Origin: Mucilaginibacter sp. OK098
Lineage (GTDB): Bacteria > Bacteroidota > Bacteroidia > Sphingobacteriales > Sphingobacteriaceae
Assembly: GCF_900142915.1 (NCBI RefSeq)
Contig: NZ_FRCM01000001.1
Coordinates: 372,001 to 436,000, forward strand
Direction: 5' to 3'
DNA: 64,000 bases
Below are positions 34,858 to 44,706 of the stretch, piece after piece; the stretch's first letter is position 1; every line of letters starts with the position of its first letter. A model generated the notes under the pieces. That model did no database searches. It saw nothing but the letters and a program-made list of their open reading frames with translations, and was not told the DNA's origin. The position numbers were made by a program, and so were the translations under genes.

Positions 34858-37425
34858 TTATTTAATATATATTCCTAAAACCGGTTTAATATCAACATGG
34901 TCGACGAAAGCGTTGAGCAGCTTTTCATCAAAAATTCCATCCTCTCCGTAATGAATGCCTTTCAGATTAAAAATCAGTTTTCGCACAGCACTTCTTACAA
35001 ACATAATCTTATGCCTTTTTAAAGTCCTGTTTTCAATCAGATAACGTTCTTTCATTTCGTCCTCAATTACGTCCATTTTGATAAGCGTAAGCAGCAGCTT
35101 TTTGAAGTTATGCGGTTGTATTGTTTCCCCATCGATCCAGTTTCTTATTGTACCGGAACTAATACTAAAGCCATTTTCTATCAGCAGATCCCTGAACTGA
35201 TCGGTTTCATTGTGATCCAATGTAATACAATTATTGATTTTCTTCCGCCATTCTTCGTCATACTTCAGGGAAGAAGCCATTTTCTCATCCTGTGACAACG
35301 CATTTTTCAAAATGTTTTTCATTTCCGCCCGGTTTTTCGGCAAAAGCACGAGGTCGCCAGTTACAAGATGTTGAACTTCTTTTTGTACGGAGTCCTTTTC
35401 TCCTTCAGCATGGTCTTCGAAATAGAAAACGGATTTATTTTCAGGCCATTCCACATGAGTACCGTCCTCAAAAAAGACAAAATAGGTCTTTACACCTTTT
35501 TTTGTGGCTTTTGTGGTGTCATTATTAAAGAAATTCAGCACCCCGTGGACGTACTCTGAAATATCTTCAATATCAGCAGAGTCGTCAGTTTCTGCAAAAA
35601 ATTCTGCTTCATCTGCTAAAGCGATTAAACCGTTATCTTGTTTGTCCGAAGTTTCCGATGGGGGTTCAAGATTAAGGAGATTGTATTTAATATCTGTACC
35701 GCTTATCCCTGCAAGACCTGCAACCGATTTATTAAAGTGATTAATAATTATTTTGCTGCTTTTTTTGTTAACAAGGAACACCTGTTTATTGCTTAACAGG
35801 TTGACAAGTGCATTGTTTAATACGTCTTTATTCCAGCTGAGATATATGATGAGATCCGGCAGATCATTGTTCGTCTCTCTGATCTGCAAAAACTCCTTCG
35901 CTGTGCAAAAGGACATACTTGTCTCTTTTAAAACCAAAGCGAGTTCGGATTCAAAAAAACTGCGGTCGTCCTTATCGGTGTTATTGGTAACAAATACAAT
36001 CTTTTTTAAGACGGTATTATTTTGTGCAATAATATGGCGTATATCCGTAAGATTACCGCCAGAAATGTTTTGTGAAGCAAGAAAATCCCTTGTTTGCTGA
36101 ATCAGACCTTCATCCTGGTTGTTACTAAACCATATCCGCTGATATTCATCTAATTCCTGATCTATTATCTTATTCAGTTTAAGAAAGGTTTCCGGTTTAT
36201 AAAATGACAACAACTTATCACGTAAATTATATAAATGACCGATTTGTCTGATGGTTTGTCCGTTGCAGAAATTGTTCCGCCCCAATTCTTTCCACTGATG
36301 CAAAAGGTGTTCTGCGCTGGTCTGTATGGACTCCAGCATTTTGTCAGTCATTCTTTTTACCGAAATGAGAGGTTCAGGCATATCAAGACCATCAAGTACG
36401 ATTTTTTCCCTTGGTGTAACCTGCCAGGCCTCCGATCTGATCCCGTATTTTGCCATCCATTCGTGAACGGAGAAATTTCTGTTTTTACAGATCAGGTAAA
36501 TGTCTTTCATTACTGTTCCGAGGCGGTCGAAATAAATCTCTTTTAATTCGCTTATTCTCTCATCCAATACGCCAGATCTTTCCCATATTTTAAGCAGTTC
36601 ATCGAAATCATCAATGATTATTGTATTCAGATGGTCGATTTTGTTTTTGCCAGCCTCAATAATGTGGTTAAATGCCATCACACTATCGTTTCTCGCTACA
36701 AGAACGGTTACCGGCTGATTTTTTGTTCTGGGCGCGGAAATCAGGCTAAGTTTAATGGCATCTTCGGCAAAAGATGCCGTTTGAATGTTTAAATGCTGCC
36801 GTAGATCGTGTCCAGCTACCCGCAGATTCCGAAGGAGTGTTGAAAATTTAGAAACGCTGGAAAAAAGAATAACGCCTTCGTGGTTTCTGCCACCGTCAAG
36901 CACAGGTAATGTGAATATGTTATGATGACTCGCATTATCCAATTGGGCGAATGCGCTCAGCCGCTCACGGATATCTGCCGAATTTTTATAGCTATCCCAT
37001 TTTAGTTTATAGTCGTCCTCGAACAATAATTCATGCTCACTGATTCCTGAACGGAGCTGGATTGTGCGGTTCAAAAAATTTATCCCGGTAATGGAACAAA
37101 TGCTGGAGTTATATCTGACTGACTTTTTGCCAGGCTCGAATTTTTCAGTTTTGAAGCGCTGAGCAGTAAGGGCTTTATTAACTGCTTTTCTGTAAAAACC
37201 GACAGCAACGTAAAAAGGCAGAAAGTGAATACTCGCTGAATTCTCCTGTAAATACAACTCTATAATTCTGTTTTTTGAGTCAACAGTGTTCTGGTATATC
37301 AGGAAGGGCAATAAAGTATTCTCACTGAAGGCGGAAACTTCCGCGTCATTGAGATTAAATCCCGTATTTTTAAGATCGGGAAATTCCGTTGAAATATAAT
37401 CAGCTATGTATTTTTTATCCAGCAT
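34858..37425 (-). CDS. drmE: DrmE-like protein of class 2 DISARM
   Basis: This 855-residue protein has no motif I can read as an enzyme. It has a LNTIIIDDFDELLKIW segment around residue 255-275 resembling a Walker B strand, and a C-terminal part with a possible HTH (NGFSISSGTIRNWIDGETIQPHNFKKLL, about 760-790). Its size and place directly after the cytosine methyltransferase and upstream of drmA fit DrmE, the function-unknown protein specific to class 2 DISARM. The call is based mainly on context and length. Confidence 0.62.
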   Translation of the reverse strand: MLDKKYIADYISTEFPDLKNTGFNLNDAEVSAFSENTLLPFLIYQNTVDSKNRIIELYLQENSASIHFLPFYVAVGFYRKAVNKALTAQRFKTEKFEPGKKSVRYNSSICSITGINFLNRTIQLRSGISEHELLFEDDYKLKWDSYKNSADIRERLSAFAQLDNASHHNIFTLPVLDGGRNHEGVILFSSVSKFSTLLRNLRVAGHDLRQHLNIQTASFAEDAIKLSLISAPRTKNQPVTVLVARNDSVMAFNHIIEAGKNKIDHLNTIIIDDFDELLKIWERSGVLDERISELKEIYFDRLGTVMKDIYLICKNRNFSVHEWMAKYGIRSEAWQVTPREKIVLDGLDMPEPLISVKRMTDKMLESIQTSAEHLLHQWKELGRNNFCNGQTIRQIGHLYNLRDKLLSFYKPETFLKLNKIIDQELDEYQRIWFSNNQDEGLIQQTRDFLASQNISGGNLTDIRHIIAQNNTVLKKIVFVTNNTDKDDRSFFESELALVLKETSMSFCTAKEFLQIRETNNDLPDLIIYLSWNKDVLNNALVNLLSNKQVFLVNKKSSKIIINHFNKSVAGLAGISGTDIKYNLLNLEPPSETSDKQDNGLIALADEAEFFAETDDSADIEDISEYVHGVLNFFNNDTTKATKKGVKTYFVFFEDGTHVEWPENKSVFYFEDHAEGEKDSVQKEVQHLVTGDLVLLPKNRAEMKNILKNALSQDEKMASSLKYDEEWRKKINNCITLDHNETDQFRDLLIENGFSISSGTIRNWIDGETIQPHNFKKLLLTLIKMDVIEDEMKERYLIENRTLKRHKIMFVRSAVRKLIFNLKGIHYGEDGIFDEKLLNAFVDHVDIKPVLGIYIK

Positions 37426-37433
37426 AATTTATT

Positions 37434-38993
37434 TCAATCTGCATTGGTTAATTCTTCGTGTTTGTTCAGTACGTCCCGGACGATTTGTCCGATCTGAAAA
37501 GCAAGATAAGGCGGCACAGCATTGCCGACCTGATGAAACTGCTGGGTTCTGGGGCCACAAAAGAAGTAATTGTCCGGAAATGTCTGGATGCGGGCAGCCT
37601 CTCGTACCGTCAGACTCCGGCATTGCTGAGGGTCATAATGGATAAAGTAATGTCCGTCTTTCGAGATATGACTCGTTACAGTAGTAGCGGGCTCGTCCGG
37701 CAGCTGTACTCGGAACCTGTCATTAAATTTTCCGGATTCTACATTCTCATGGTCGGGAACAAGATCGTCGCCGAATTCCCTGTAATCCTGCATTCTCGGA
37801 AACTTTCCGTGGACCTTGCTGTAAAGTGCAGCGAACATATATCTTTTCAGATCCAGTGACAAATGAGCACGGGATGCGTGCTGAACTACACCTTCTGTTT
37901 TTTTATCATTAAACCAGCTATAAAGCGGATGGTCTGTACTGAGTGTGTCTGTGACATAGGAAAGATATTCCACACCAGTGCCGACCGGAAATCCGCTGGG
38001 CTCAGCATTACCTTCCGGAAAATGAGATGAAAGTTCCGATGCGTATTTACTGACTCTGCCGGACCAGTTTTCATAAGAGTCTTTGACGGGGAGATAATGC
38101 CGCTTCTTTTTTAATATTCCACCGGTAACAATCTCTTCTGTATGTGAATAATCGCGATATATTCCGCTTCTTACTTTTGGCAACATTCCGATCACTGAAC
38201 CAAGATTGACCTTTTGTGATTTCTTAAGGATTCCGGGTTCTGCTTTAACATCTTCCCTTACACCCAGCAATATAACACGGTGCCTTTTCTGCGGAACACC
38301 GTAGTTTTCAGACCGGATAAGAAAGTCGCTGTCTGTTTTAATCTGATCGGTAACCAGAGAATGAATTCTATATTTTGAGGAAACATGCTCCGGGAAAACG
38401 GAGGATGGATCGGAAAGGTCTGCCAGTATTCGTGGAAATATTTTTTCACCGTTCAATTCGGCGGACAACAATCCCTTAACATTTTCCATAACGAATACCG
38501 CGGGTTGATGTGCTGCGATAATACGGAGGTATTCCTTGTAAAGATGAACCCGGTGATCATCCTCATGAACTCCGCCAACCCGTGACCTGCCGACCAAGGA
38601 GTATGCCTGGCAGGGTGGCCCACCGATCAATACCCAGTTGTTTTCATGCTCAAGTTCCTCTGATATCCGGGAGTCAATTTCTTCTGAAGATGTCGCTCCC
38701 AGTGTTGCCTGCCAGGCTTCCTTAATGGCACCCTGATAAGCTTCCGGGTATTGATCAAACAGTTCGGCCTGTGTAATTGTCTGCCGAAGAAAGTCGTAAT
38801 ATTCCGCAGGCAATGCGTTTACCGGAAACTGACGGAGAAAAGACCGCAGTGTGAGCGTCTGATGCGCAAAAGCATCTTTTTCAACGGATAGTTTTATTTT
38901 AAAAACCCGGTTGCCCTGAGTATCCACAAGAGTACTAAAGCCTTCGGCTAAACCGCCGGGACCGGCAAACAGATCAATGATAGGAACAGGCAT
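37434..38993 (-). CDS. drmMII: DISARM cytosine-5 methyltransferase DrmMII
   Basis: This 519-residue C5 methyltransferase has motif I DLFAGPGGLAEGF, motif IV GGPPCQAYS with catalytic Cys128, motif VI VFVMENV (Glu170), QKRHRVILLGVR and QVGNAVPPYLAF. The long insert between motifs I and IV and the DDHRVHLYKEYLRIIAAHQP segment recall DrmMII. It marks host DNA so that the DISARM core ignores it. It is the first core gene of the operon, 8 bp before drmE, and lies 38 bp after the DUF262 gene. Confidence 0.83.
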   Translation of the reverse strand: MPVPIIDLFAGPGGLAEGFSTLVDTQGNRVFKIKLSVEKDAFAHQTLTLRSFLRQFPVNALPAEYYDFLRQTITQAELFDQYPEAYQGAIKEAWQATLGATSSEEIDSRISEELEHENNWVLIGGPPCQAYSLVGRSRVGGVHEDDHRVHLYKEYLRIIAAHQPAVFVMENVKGLLSAELNGEKIFPRILADLSDPSSVFPEHVSSKYRIHSLVTDQIKTDSDFLIRSENYGVPQKRHRVILLGVREDVKAEPGILKKSQKVNLGSVIGMLPKVRSGIYRDYSHTEEIVTGGILKKKRHYLPVKDSYENWSGRVSKYASELSSHFPEGNAEPSGFPVGTGVEYLSYVTDTLSTDHPLYSWFNDKKTEGVVQHASRAHLSLDLKRYMFAALYSKVHGKFPRMQDYREFGDDLVPDHENVESGKFNDRFRVQLPDEPATTVTSHISKDGHYFIHYDPQQCRSLTVREAARIQTFPDNYFFCGPRTQQFHQVGNAVPPYLAFQIGQIVRDVLNKHEELTNAD

Positions 38994-39031
38994 CTACAAA
39001 AAATAATTATTAAATATAAAGCTAATGTATT

Positions 39032-41308
39032 TTAATTTAGGGATTGATTTTCTATAATATTCAGGAGAATTTTGTTTTCCTGTTGCGGCTCCCCAATACG
39101 CCAGTTTTCAAATTGCAAAGTATTATAAAATATCCGGTATAAATATTTTATACGTTCTTCCACCGCGGTTTGCCATGCTTTACGTCGGTTGTCAGGCCAT
39201 TTAGCGGGATTGCCTGCACAGCCAAACCATGAATCCCGGTTATCAGGGTTTATACAGGATGCTTCAGTAAAATCTTTTTCTGTGGTATATTTAAGTTGAC
39301 GTGCAACTTTATCTTCACTGAGGTCTGGCATATCCATGCGGAGTTTTTCAGCCGGACAAATATTGCCGTCAGAACGGTTGGCCCACAACGGCCAGATCCT
39401 GTAGTTTCCGATTGACCCTAGATATCGTCCTCGGCGTTCTCTGAACGCATTTTCATGGTCAGGTGTCGCGCCCGGAAGATTGTTTCGTGAACCCTGTCCG
39501 AAAATGTGGGAGGCAGGGAGTATATGATCATAGTCATATGGGGTATCACTGGCATCTTCACTCATGGGATTATAACCGGGAAACCACACAGGAATATCAG
39601 ATCGCTGAAACCATAGTAACAACTCTTTTTTCCACCAGAAAGAAAGCCTGAAGGGACGAAGCGGATCGGTTTCTTCTCCCAGTAGCGCATCCCAATGTCG
39701 CAGGTAACCATCAGCAGGCGCATTTCCAAATGAAAGGATCTGATCCGGCGCGGGTACAACCTTTGCCAGATCGTTTTCAAGACATTCGAGATATATTTCA
39801 CGATCCGGAAAAATGGTATTGTTTGTCGAAGTTATAACTCTTACTGCTGCTTTGGATACTTTGTCGGGGTCGTCGAATCCGACAAGAGAATAAGACAAAT
39901 ATCTGATGATCCCTTTTCTGCTGACCTCAAAATCTATTTCCTGATCCAGTTGCCGGTCTATCCAGATAAGAACGGGGTGTATCAGGGATGCCCGCAGATG
40001 AAGCAAAAGCTTTCGAGGTAACCCCGGATCGCCTGAAGGGCCATTCTCACGAAATATTGCCAGCTGACAAAAATGACTTAGAATGCGTGTAAAGCGGGAC
40101 ACCTGCAAATCATCCGGTAACATGAGCCTTTTCATTTCATCAAGAAAGAATGATTGATCATTAGGGCTTCTTTCCGCTATCCATTGTCTGAATTTTGTAA
40201 CACTAGGCTTTGGATCATCATTTTTCTTCGCCCGCAGTGCTGCAATCCTTGATGCGGCCATGACCAGCTTGGTAGGTGTGAAAAGATAACCTATCTCAGG
40301 ATTATTTAAAATCTGGGAAACGAGATTATAGGCTTCATCCCAAGATGATTTCAGAAGGGAGTAAGCCATTTCTTCCCCCTCAAGCGGAGTGCCGTTAGCG
40401 TTTACACGTGTAAAAAGCACTTCCAAAGGGTCTATATTTTTTGTGGTGTTTTGTGATACCTCTTCTTCTGTGTGAAGCAAAAGTGAAATATGCCGTTGCC
40501 TGACTGCGTCTTTTCTTAAAAGATTTCGCATGCTTTTAAGTACGTCTTTGAAACAGCTGGTTGGTTCTGTTGTCCTGTTCGATTTATATTGTTCAGGAAC
40601 ATACTCCATAATGAAATTCCAGTCGGCTTCGCGGAAATTGCCGGAATAGCCGCCGCAGGCTTCAATTAAGATATCAACGGGTACGGGTAGTCGTGACTGT
40701 ATGGGCCATGGGCTGAATCCATTGAGGCGCTGGTACTCATCAAGCACGGTTCCATGATTAATTTTTAACTGATAATCATAGTGAAGATTGCTTTCTGCCA
40801 GTACTTTCCTTGCATTCTGCTTTTCCGGATCGGAGAGTTTCCTAACCGGTGTTTCCTTGTTCATTCCCCATGGCTGATAGTTGGTCAGCAATCTGAATAT
40901 AAACTTTCTGTCGTTATCCTCGGGATTTTGAAAAGGCAATTGAGGATCAAGATCTATATATAATCTTGCGGAACCGGTTGCCTTAAATCCCAATAACAGT
41001 GCGCGTGTTCTTTGCTGACCGTCCAATAGAAAATAGCCGTTCCCCGGTTGCTCTCTTTGAATACCGTCAAGCACCGACCTCGCAACAGTTTTTTGCTTTC
41101 TTTCAGAAAGATAAAAGCTTCCAATGGGGAAGCCCCGAAATAATGAATCCCACAGCCGTTCGATCTGAGCAACATTCCACACAGAATTTCGCTGAATGGG
41201 CGGTAACTGAATGCAGTCGAACTCGCCGTGACTTTTATTCAAAAACAACTCGGCATAGTGAATAAACGAAATATGGCCGATATCGGTTGATTGGAAAAGG
41301 TCTGGCAT
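39032..41308 (-). CDS. DUF262 / HNH (GmrSD-like) nuclease
   Basis: This 758-residue protein has the DUF262 signature: IQLPPIQRNSVWNVAQIERLWDSLFRGFPIGS, then LLDGQQRTRALLL (about 95-107), a ParB/Srx-like NTPase motif. A C-terminal HNH-like region follows (YDYDHILPASHIFG, about 603-616, then SIGNYRIWPLWANRSDG). GmrSD-type enzymes of this layout cut modified phage DNA in an NTP-dependent way. It precedes drmMII by 38 bp on the same strand, so it is probably in the DISARM transcript or a second system stacked with it. Confidence 0.82.
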   Translation of the reverse strand: MPDLFQSTDIGHISFIHYAELFLNKSHGEFDCIQLPPIQRNSVWNVAQIERLWDSLFRGFPIGSFYLSERKQKTVARSVLDGIQREQPGNGYFLLDGQQRTRALLLGFKATGSARLYIDLDPQLPFQNPEDNDRKFIFRLLTNYQPWGMNKETPVRKLSDPEKQNARKVLAESNLHYDYQLKINHGTVLDEYQRLNGFSPWPIQSRLPVPVDILIEACGGYSGNFREADWNFIMEYVPEQYKSNRTTEPTSCFKDVLKSMRNLLRKDAVRQRHISLLLHTEEEVSQNTTKNIDPLEVLFTRVNANGTPLEGEEMAYSLLKSSWDEAYNLVSQILNNPEIGYLFTPTKLVMAASRIAALRAKKNDDPKPSVTKFRQWIAERSPNDQSFFLDEMKRLMLPDDLQVSRFTRILSHFCQLAIFRENGPSGDPGLPRKLLLHLRASLIHPVLIWIDRQLDQEIDFEVSRKGIIRYLSYSLVGFDDPDKVSKAAVRVITSTNNTIFPDREIYLECLENDLAKVVPAPDQILSFGNAPADGYLRHWDALLGEETDPLRPFRLSFWWKKELLLWFQRSDIPVWFPGYNPMSEDASDTPYDYDHILPASHIFGQGSRNNLPGATPDHENAFRERRGRYLGSIGNYRIWPLWANRSDGNICPAEKLRMDMPDLSEDKVARQLKYTTEKDFTEASCINPDNRDSWFGCAGNPAKWPDNRRKAWQTAVEERIKYLYRIFYNTLQFENWRIGEPQQENKILLNIIENQSLN

Positions 41309-41433
41309 TTGGTAAATATAGTTGATTAGCGGTATTGTATTTTTATCCTCTTACTTAAATGAGTTTAATGAATATATGTCACGCTTAATAATATAATAGG
41401 TATTCTGATGTCTGGTTAACAACTACATTGCAT

Positions 41434-42327
41434 TTAATTTAATGTCGAACCGGGTCTGAAAAGTAAACGAAATCTCGGCCGGAACGCTGGCCCATTGGCT
41501 TCCTTTTTTTCCTGTTCGAGTAAGGTTTGAAGATTGCCCTGCCTGATATTATCCATCGAATCCTCGTGTACGTCTACGGGAAGCCATTCCGGATTATCCA
41601 GCGTCTCTGCCAAGGTGCGCGATCTCAGAGGATAACCGGGAAGACCGATTTCTGTTAGGATATCAATATCTCTCAACGAAGTAAATCTACAGATCAACTC
41701 ATGCCAAGGAATTGCGGGAGAGGGGTGTAGGTCATTGAACTTGACAGTTGCTTTCAGATTGCCGTCAGATAAACCGTGATTGGCTTGCAGATATTCAGCG
41801 GTCACGACCGTACAGCCATAAAGGTCATTATCGACACCTGTTTTGATTGCCGTTCTTTTTAACACGTAGTTGTACAGTAAATACATAGGAATTTGACCCA
41901 GCGATTTGGCATAATCAATCAGCAGCTGAACCTGATTGGCACGCCGAATTCCTACATAGTGATTCATCTGTTTGTAATTTCCGTTACCAAGTTTGATCCA
42001 TTTTTTTGTTGAGGTATGATAAATGATTTTGGCCTGAAGCGCGTAGGTAATGACCCGCCCATCATTTTGCTCAATACAAAGTTCGAGATCATCACCATGT
42101 GTATCTTCCATCGTTGATTCGAAAAGGGAAAATCCTAAGTGGGGATAGACAGCTTTTAATAGCCGCATTTCATAAACCAGGTTTTGTGTAATTGTAGTTT
42201 CATGTATTTTCAGACGGGGTTTAATCCTGGAAAAACGGATTCTTGCCCAGCTGTCTTTGGCGGCGGCTTTAAATATATCGCACTCGTCGGGTGGATTAAG
42301 AGGATCAAGATAATAGAGTAAACTCAT
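41434..42327 (-). CDS. PD-(D/E)xK-like nuclease, DUF6615 type
   Basis: This 297-residue protein has Glu43 in an N-terminal helix, then THGDDLELCI (Asp80, Glu82) and TYALQAKII (Gln98, Lys100), the E / D-(x)n-QxK order of restriction-like nucleases. I associate this with DUF6615, a family of unknown function seen near anti-phage genes. It is 125 bp upstream of the DUF262 gene on the same strand. DNA cleavage as an activity is inferred from the motif only. Confidence 0.6.
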   Translation of the reverse strand: MSLLYYLDPLNPPDECDIFKAAAKDSWARIRFSRIKPRLKIHETTITQNLVYEMRLLKAVYPHLGFSLFESTMEDTHGDDLELCIEQNDGRVITYALQAKIIYHTSTKKWIKLGNGNYKQMNHYVGIRRANQVQLLIDYAKSLGQIPMYLLYNYVLKRTAIKTGVDNDLYGCTVVTAEYLQANHGLSDGNLKATVKFNDLHPSPAIPWHELICRFTSLRDIDILTEIGLPGYPLRSRTLAETLDNPEWLPVDVHEDSMDNIRQGNLQTLLEQEKKEANGPAFRPRFRLLFRPGSTLN

Positions 42328-42423
42328 GCTGTTATTTGTAAATTGACCTTTAGCCCGCTGTGTAAATGGATATTATAAATAGTGTATCGATATAATATAC
42401 TGAAAAAAAGTTTAATGCTAATA

Positions 42424-43821
42424 TCACACTGCTTTTAAGGGTGGCGACATAGGCGATTTGCTCTTTCGGGATAATTTATACGCGATTGAATTGGCGAATA
42501 ATCCTAAGAATGTACCAACGGGTATATCATACAACAAATTTGCTGAATAGCCAAGAATCTTAAATGTGACCGTAATAAAGATGGAAGTCAGCAGACAACA
42601 AATCAGGGAAATTTTGTTATGTCGGAAACTAAATATTTTAATCAGCATACAAGGGGCGAGCACCGCACCCAGAGAAACTGCAAAAATGGTAAGATTAAAT
42701 ACGGTGGTATGCACAAGTAAGATTGCGGGTATAATTGTTCCCATAAATACCAGGATTAGTAATAACCGAGAATTGATTGCCCACCTGTCCTTCAGAATAT
42801 CCGAGGAAATATAATTAGCAATGGAAATGTTAAGTGAACCAGCAGAGGAGGCGATGGTCGAAAACACACCGGCCAGGACCAGGCCTAAAAGCCAAGGTGA
42901 GGAGTTTAGGTTAATAAAAATCGCCAATGCTTTTTCAGCCTGCAATTCTTTTAGATCGGGATAAACCGCTTTGATAAGCATACCCAAGAAAGTCATGCCG
43001 ATCCAGGTATATTGTACGAAGAACATATACAGGTATCTCGCTTTTTTAACATTCCTTTCATCTTTTGCAGCGATAATCTTATCCAGTATTTGCGGCTGGC
43101 TGAAACTAAAGCCAATGGAAGCTGCTGCCCAACCCAGTATGAAAACAATCCCGTTCTCAGATAAAAATACGAAACTGCGAGCGAAAGTCTGAAATGACTG
43201 GCTGAGAAAGCCGCTAAAATCAGGGGTTTGCCAAGCACAAACCAAGGTGGTTACTGTGGCGAGTAAAACCATAAAGCTCCCCTGCACGATATCCGCATAA
43301 ACGGACGAAAGAAATCCTCCGATCAGACAATAACCAATAACAAGTATGGAAAACAAGATAATACAGTAAGCATCATCGATATTAAAAAAGGCGTTGTAAA
43401 GTTTTCCCGCAGCGTTCCATTGAGCTATAGTATAAAGTGTAGCTGAGAGGATGATACAGACGCTAATCAGAGTATTAAAGCCAGAAACCTTTCCGGAGAG
43501 TTTACTGGTAATAAATTCCGGTATTGTTCTGATCGAGTTTTCAGCGGCATAGGTGTGCACTTTGGGTGCGAAAAACTGCCAGTAGATAAGGTCACCTAAT
43601 AGGAAGGATAGTGGGAAAACGATTGCACTGAACCCCATGCCATAGCCCATAGCTACCGCGGTTGTAATTATAAAACCGGTGTTGGTGGTTGTTCCCGCGC
43701 TAAATGCGATCAAAAACCAGTTGAGGGATTTGAACTTTAAAAAGGTAATCTTTTTAGACCTGGCCCGCCAGCTGTTCAAAAATACCAAAGCTAAGAAAGC
43801 GATAAAAATAACGATGCTCAT
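42424..43821 (-). CDS. Sodium/solute symporter family protein
   Basis: This 465-residue protein has about 12-13 membrane helices and the SSS (PutP-like) pattern: FLIAFSAGTTTNTGFIITTAVAMGYGMG in the first helices, GGFLSSVYADIVQGSFMVLLA in the middle, and GLVLAGVFSTIASSAGSLNISIANYISSDI, which resembles the sodium-site helix. These inner-membrane carriers take up proline, sugars or organic ions with sodium. The substrate is unknown. It is the last gene of a tight three-gene set with a membrane protein and an EgtD-like methyltransferase, an unusual context for this family. Confidence 0.82.
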   Translation of the reverse strand: MSIVIFIAFLALVFLNSWRARSKKITFLKFKSLNWFLIAFSAGTTTNTGFIITTAVAMGYGMGFSAIVFPLSFLLGDLIYWQFFAPKVHTYAAENSIRTIPEFITSKLSGKVSGFNTLISVCIILSATLYTIAQWNAAGKLYNAFFNIDDAYCIILFSILVIGYCLIGGFLSSVYADIVQGSFMVLLATVTTLVCAWQTPDFSGFLSQSFQTFARSFVFLSENGIVFILGWAAASIGFSFSQPQILDKIIAAKDERNVKKARYLYMFFVQYTWIGMTFLGMLIKAVYPDLKELQAEKALAIFINLNSSPWLLGLVLAGVFSTIASSAGSLNISIANYISSDILKDRWAINSRLLLILVFMGTIIPAILLVHTTVFNLTIFAVSLGAVLAPCMLIKIFSFRHNKISLICCLLTSIFITVTFKILGYSANLLYDIPVGTFLGLFANSIAYKLSRKSKSPMSPPLKAV

Positions 43822-43832
43822 ATTGATGTCTT

Positions 43833-44699
43833 TTAAAATTCTTTCATTCCGGGTAACCTTTTCAGTTTATCAAAGGTTGCCTGGAACTCCTGTATCTTTT
43901 CTTCCGAACCATAATAGGCCACGCTGAGCGGATTACGTTTATCATCCAGCGTCAATTTTCCGGCAAGTTGGTTACTTACGACTATGATATCTTCTTTTAA
44001 ATTATAGTAATCATCAGGGATGTCTTTGGTGAAAATATAATAGACCTTAATTTTGTGTGCTTTTTCCTGCCCCATAATCGACCAGAAGAAATGAGAATCT
44101 GCGGTGTCTTTGAACAAATGAATCCGGGTGATTGAACCCGATTTGTCTTTTATGAAATCATAATTGGTTTTCAGGTAGTCCTGCCCCTCGACTTCTTTCC
44201 ACCATCGATCATGATTGACGTAACTGGTCGCATAAATACGCGAACCATCGTCACAGTTTTTAAATATCTTATCCGCAGATTCACTGAATTCATTGGAGTT
44301 TTTATCGATATTCATGACCTTTTCGTTGTTCGTTGCGTAAGTTAGGAACTTATTGAACTTAGCGACTTTGTCATTTATAATGGACGTAATAATCTTGTCG
44401 TGCGGATTGTCGAATTGCTTATAAACGATGTTGAGCTTGCTGGAAAGTTCACTGACATCCGCTCTTTTACTCAATTGCTCATTGAAGTTGACATATTTCA
44501 TCTCGGTTACTACCGTTGATATATAAAACAGCATGGATAACGCCATCGGTTTATAAATGATAAAATTCAGAAAATCGATACCCGTGTCCGGGTCTTTCTT
44601 TTTGATCGCGGCGAATTGTATCCAGCGGTAACTAATACCGGCTACAGCAATAATGGCAGATACCCATATTTGCAGTTCCTTCCAAGATGATGGGTCCAT
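43833..44699 (-). CDS. Membrane-anchored protein with unknown cytosolic domain
   Basis: This 288-residue protein has two N-terminal membrane helices (about 12-31 and 46-63) and a soluble domain of about 200 residues. The latter contains NCDDGSRIYATSYVNHDRWWKEVEGQDYLKTN and RIHLFKDTADSHFF, which resembles a sensor-like or PLD-like fold, but I do not recognise a family. It lies between the methyltransferase and symporter genes with gaps of 7 and 11 bp, so the three proteins probably work together at the inner membrane. Confidence 0.6.
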   Translation of the reverse strand: MDPSSWKELQIWVSAIIAVAGISYRWIQFAAIKKKDPDTGIDFLNFIIYKPMALSMLFYISTVVTEMKYVNFNEQLSKRADVSELSSKLNIVYKQFDNPHDKIITSIINDKVAKFNKFLTYATNNEKVMNIDKNSNEFSESADKIFKNCDDGSRIYATSYVNHDRWWKEVEGQDYLKTNYDFIKDKSGSITRIHLFKDTADSHFFWSIMGQEKAHKIKVYYIFTKDIPDDYYNLKEDIIVVSNQLAGKLTLDDKRNPLSVAYYGSEEKIQEFQATFDKLKRLPGMKEF

Positions 44700-44706
44700 A
44701 GCTGAT

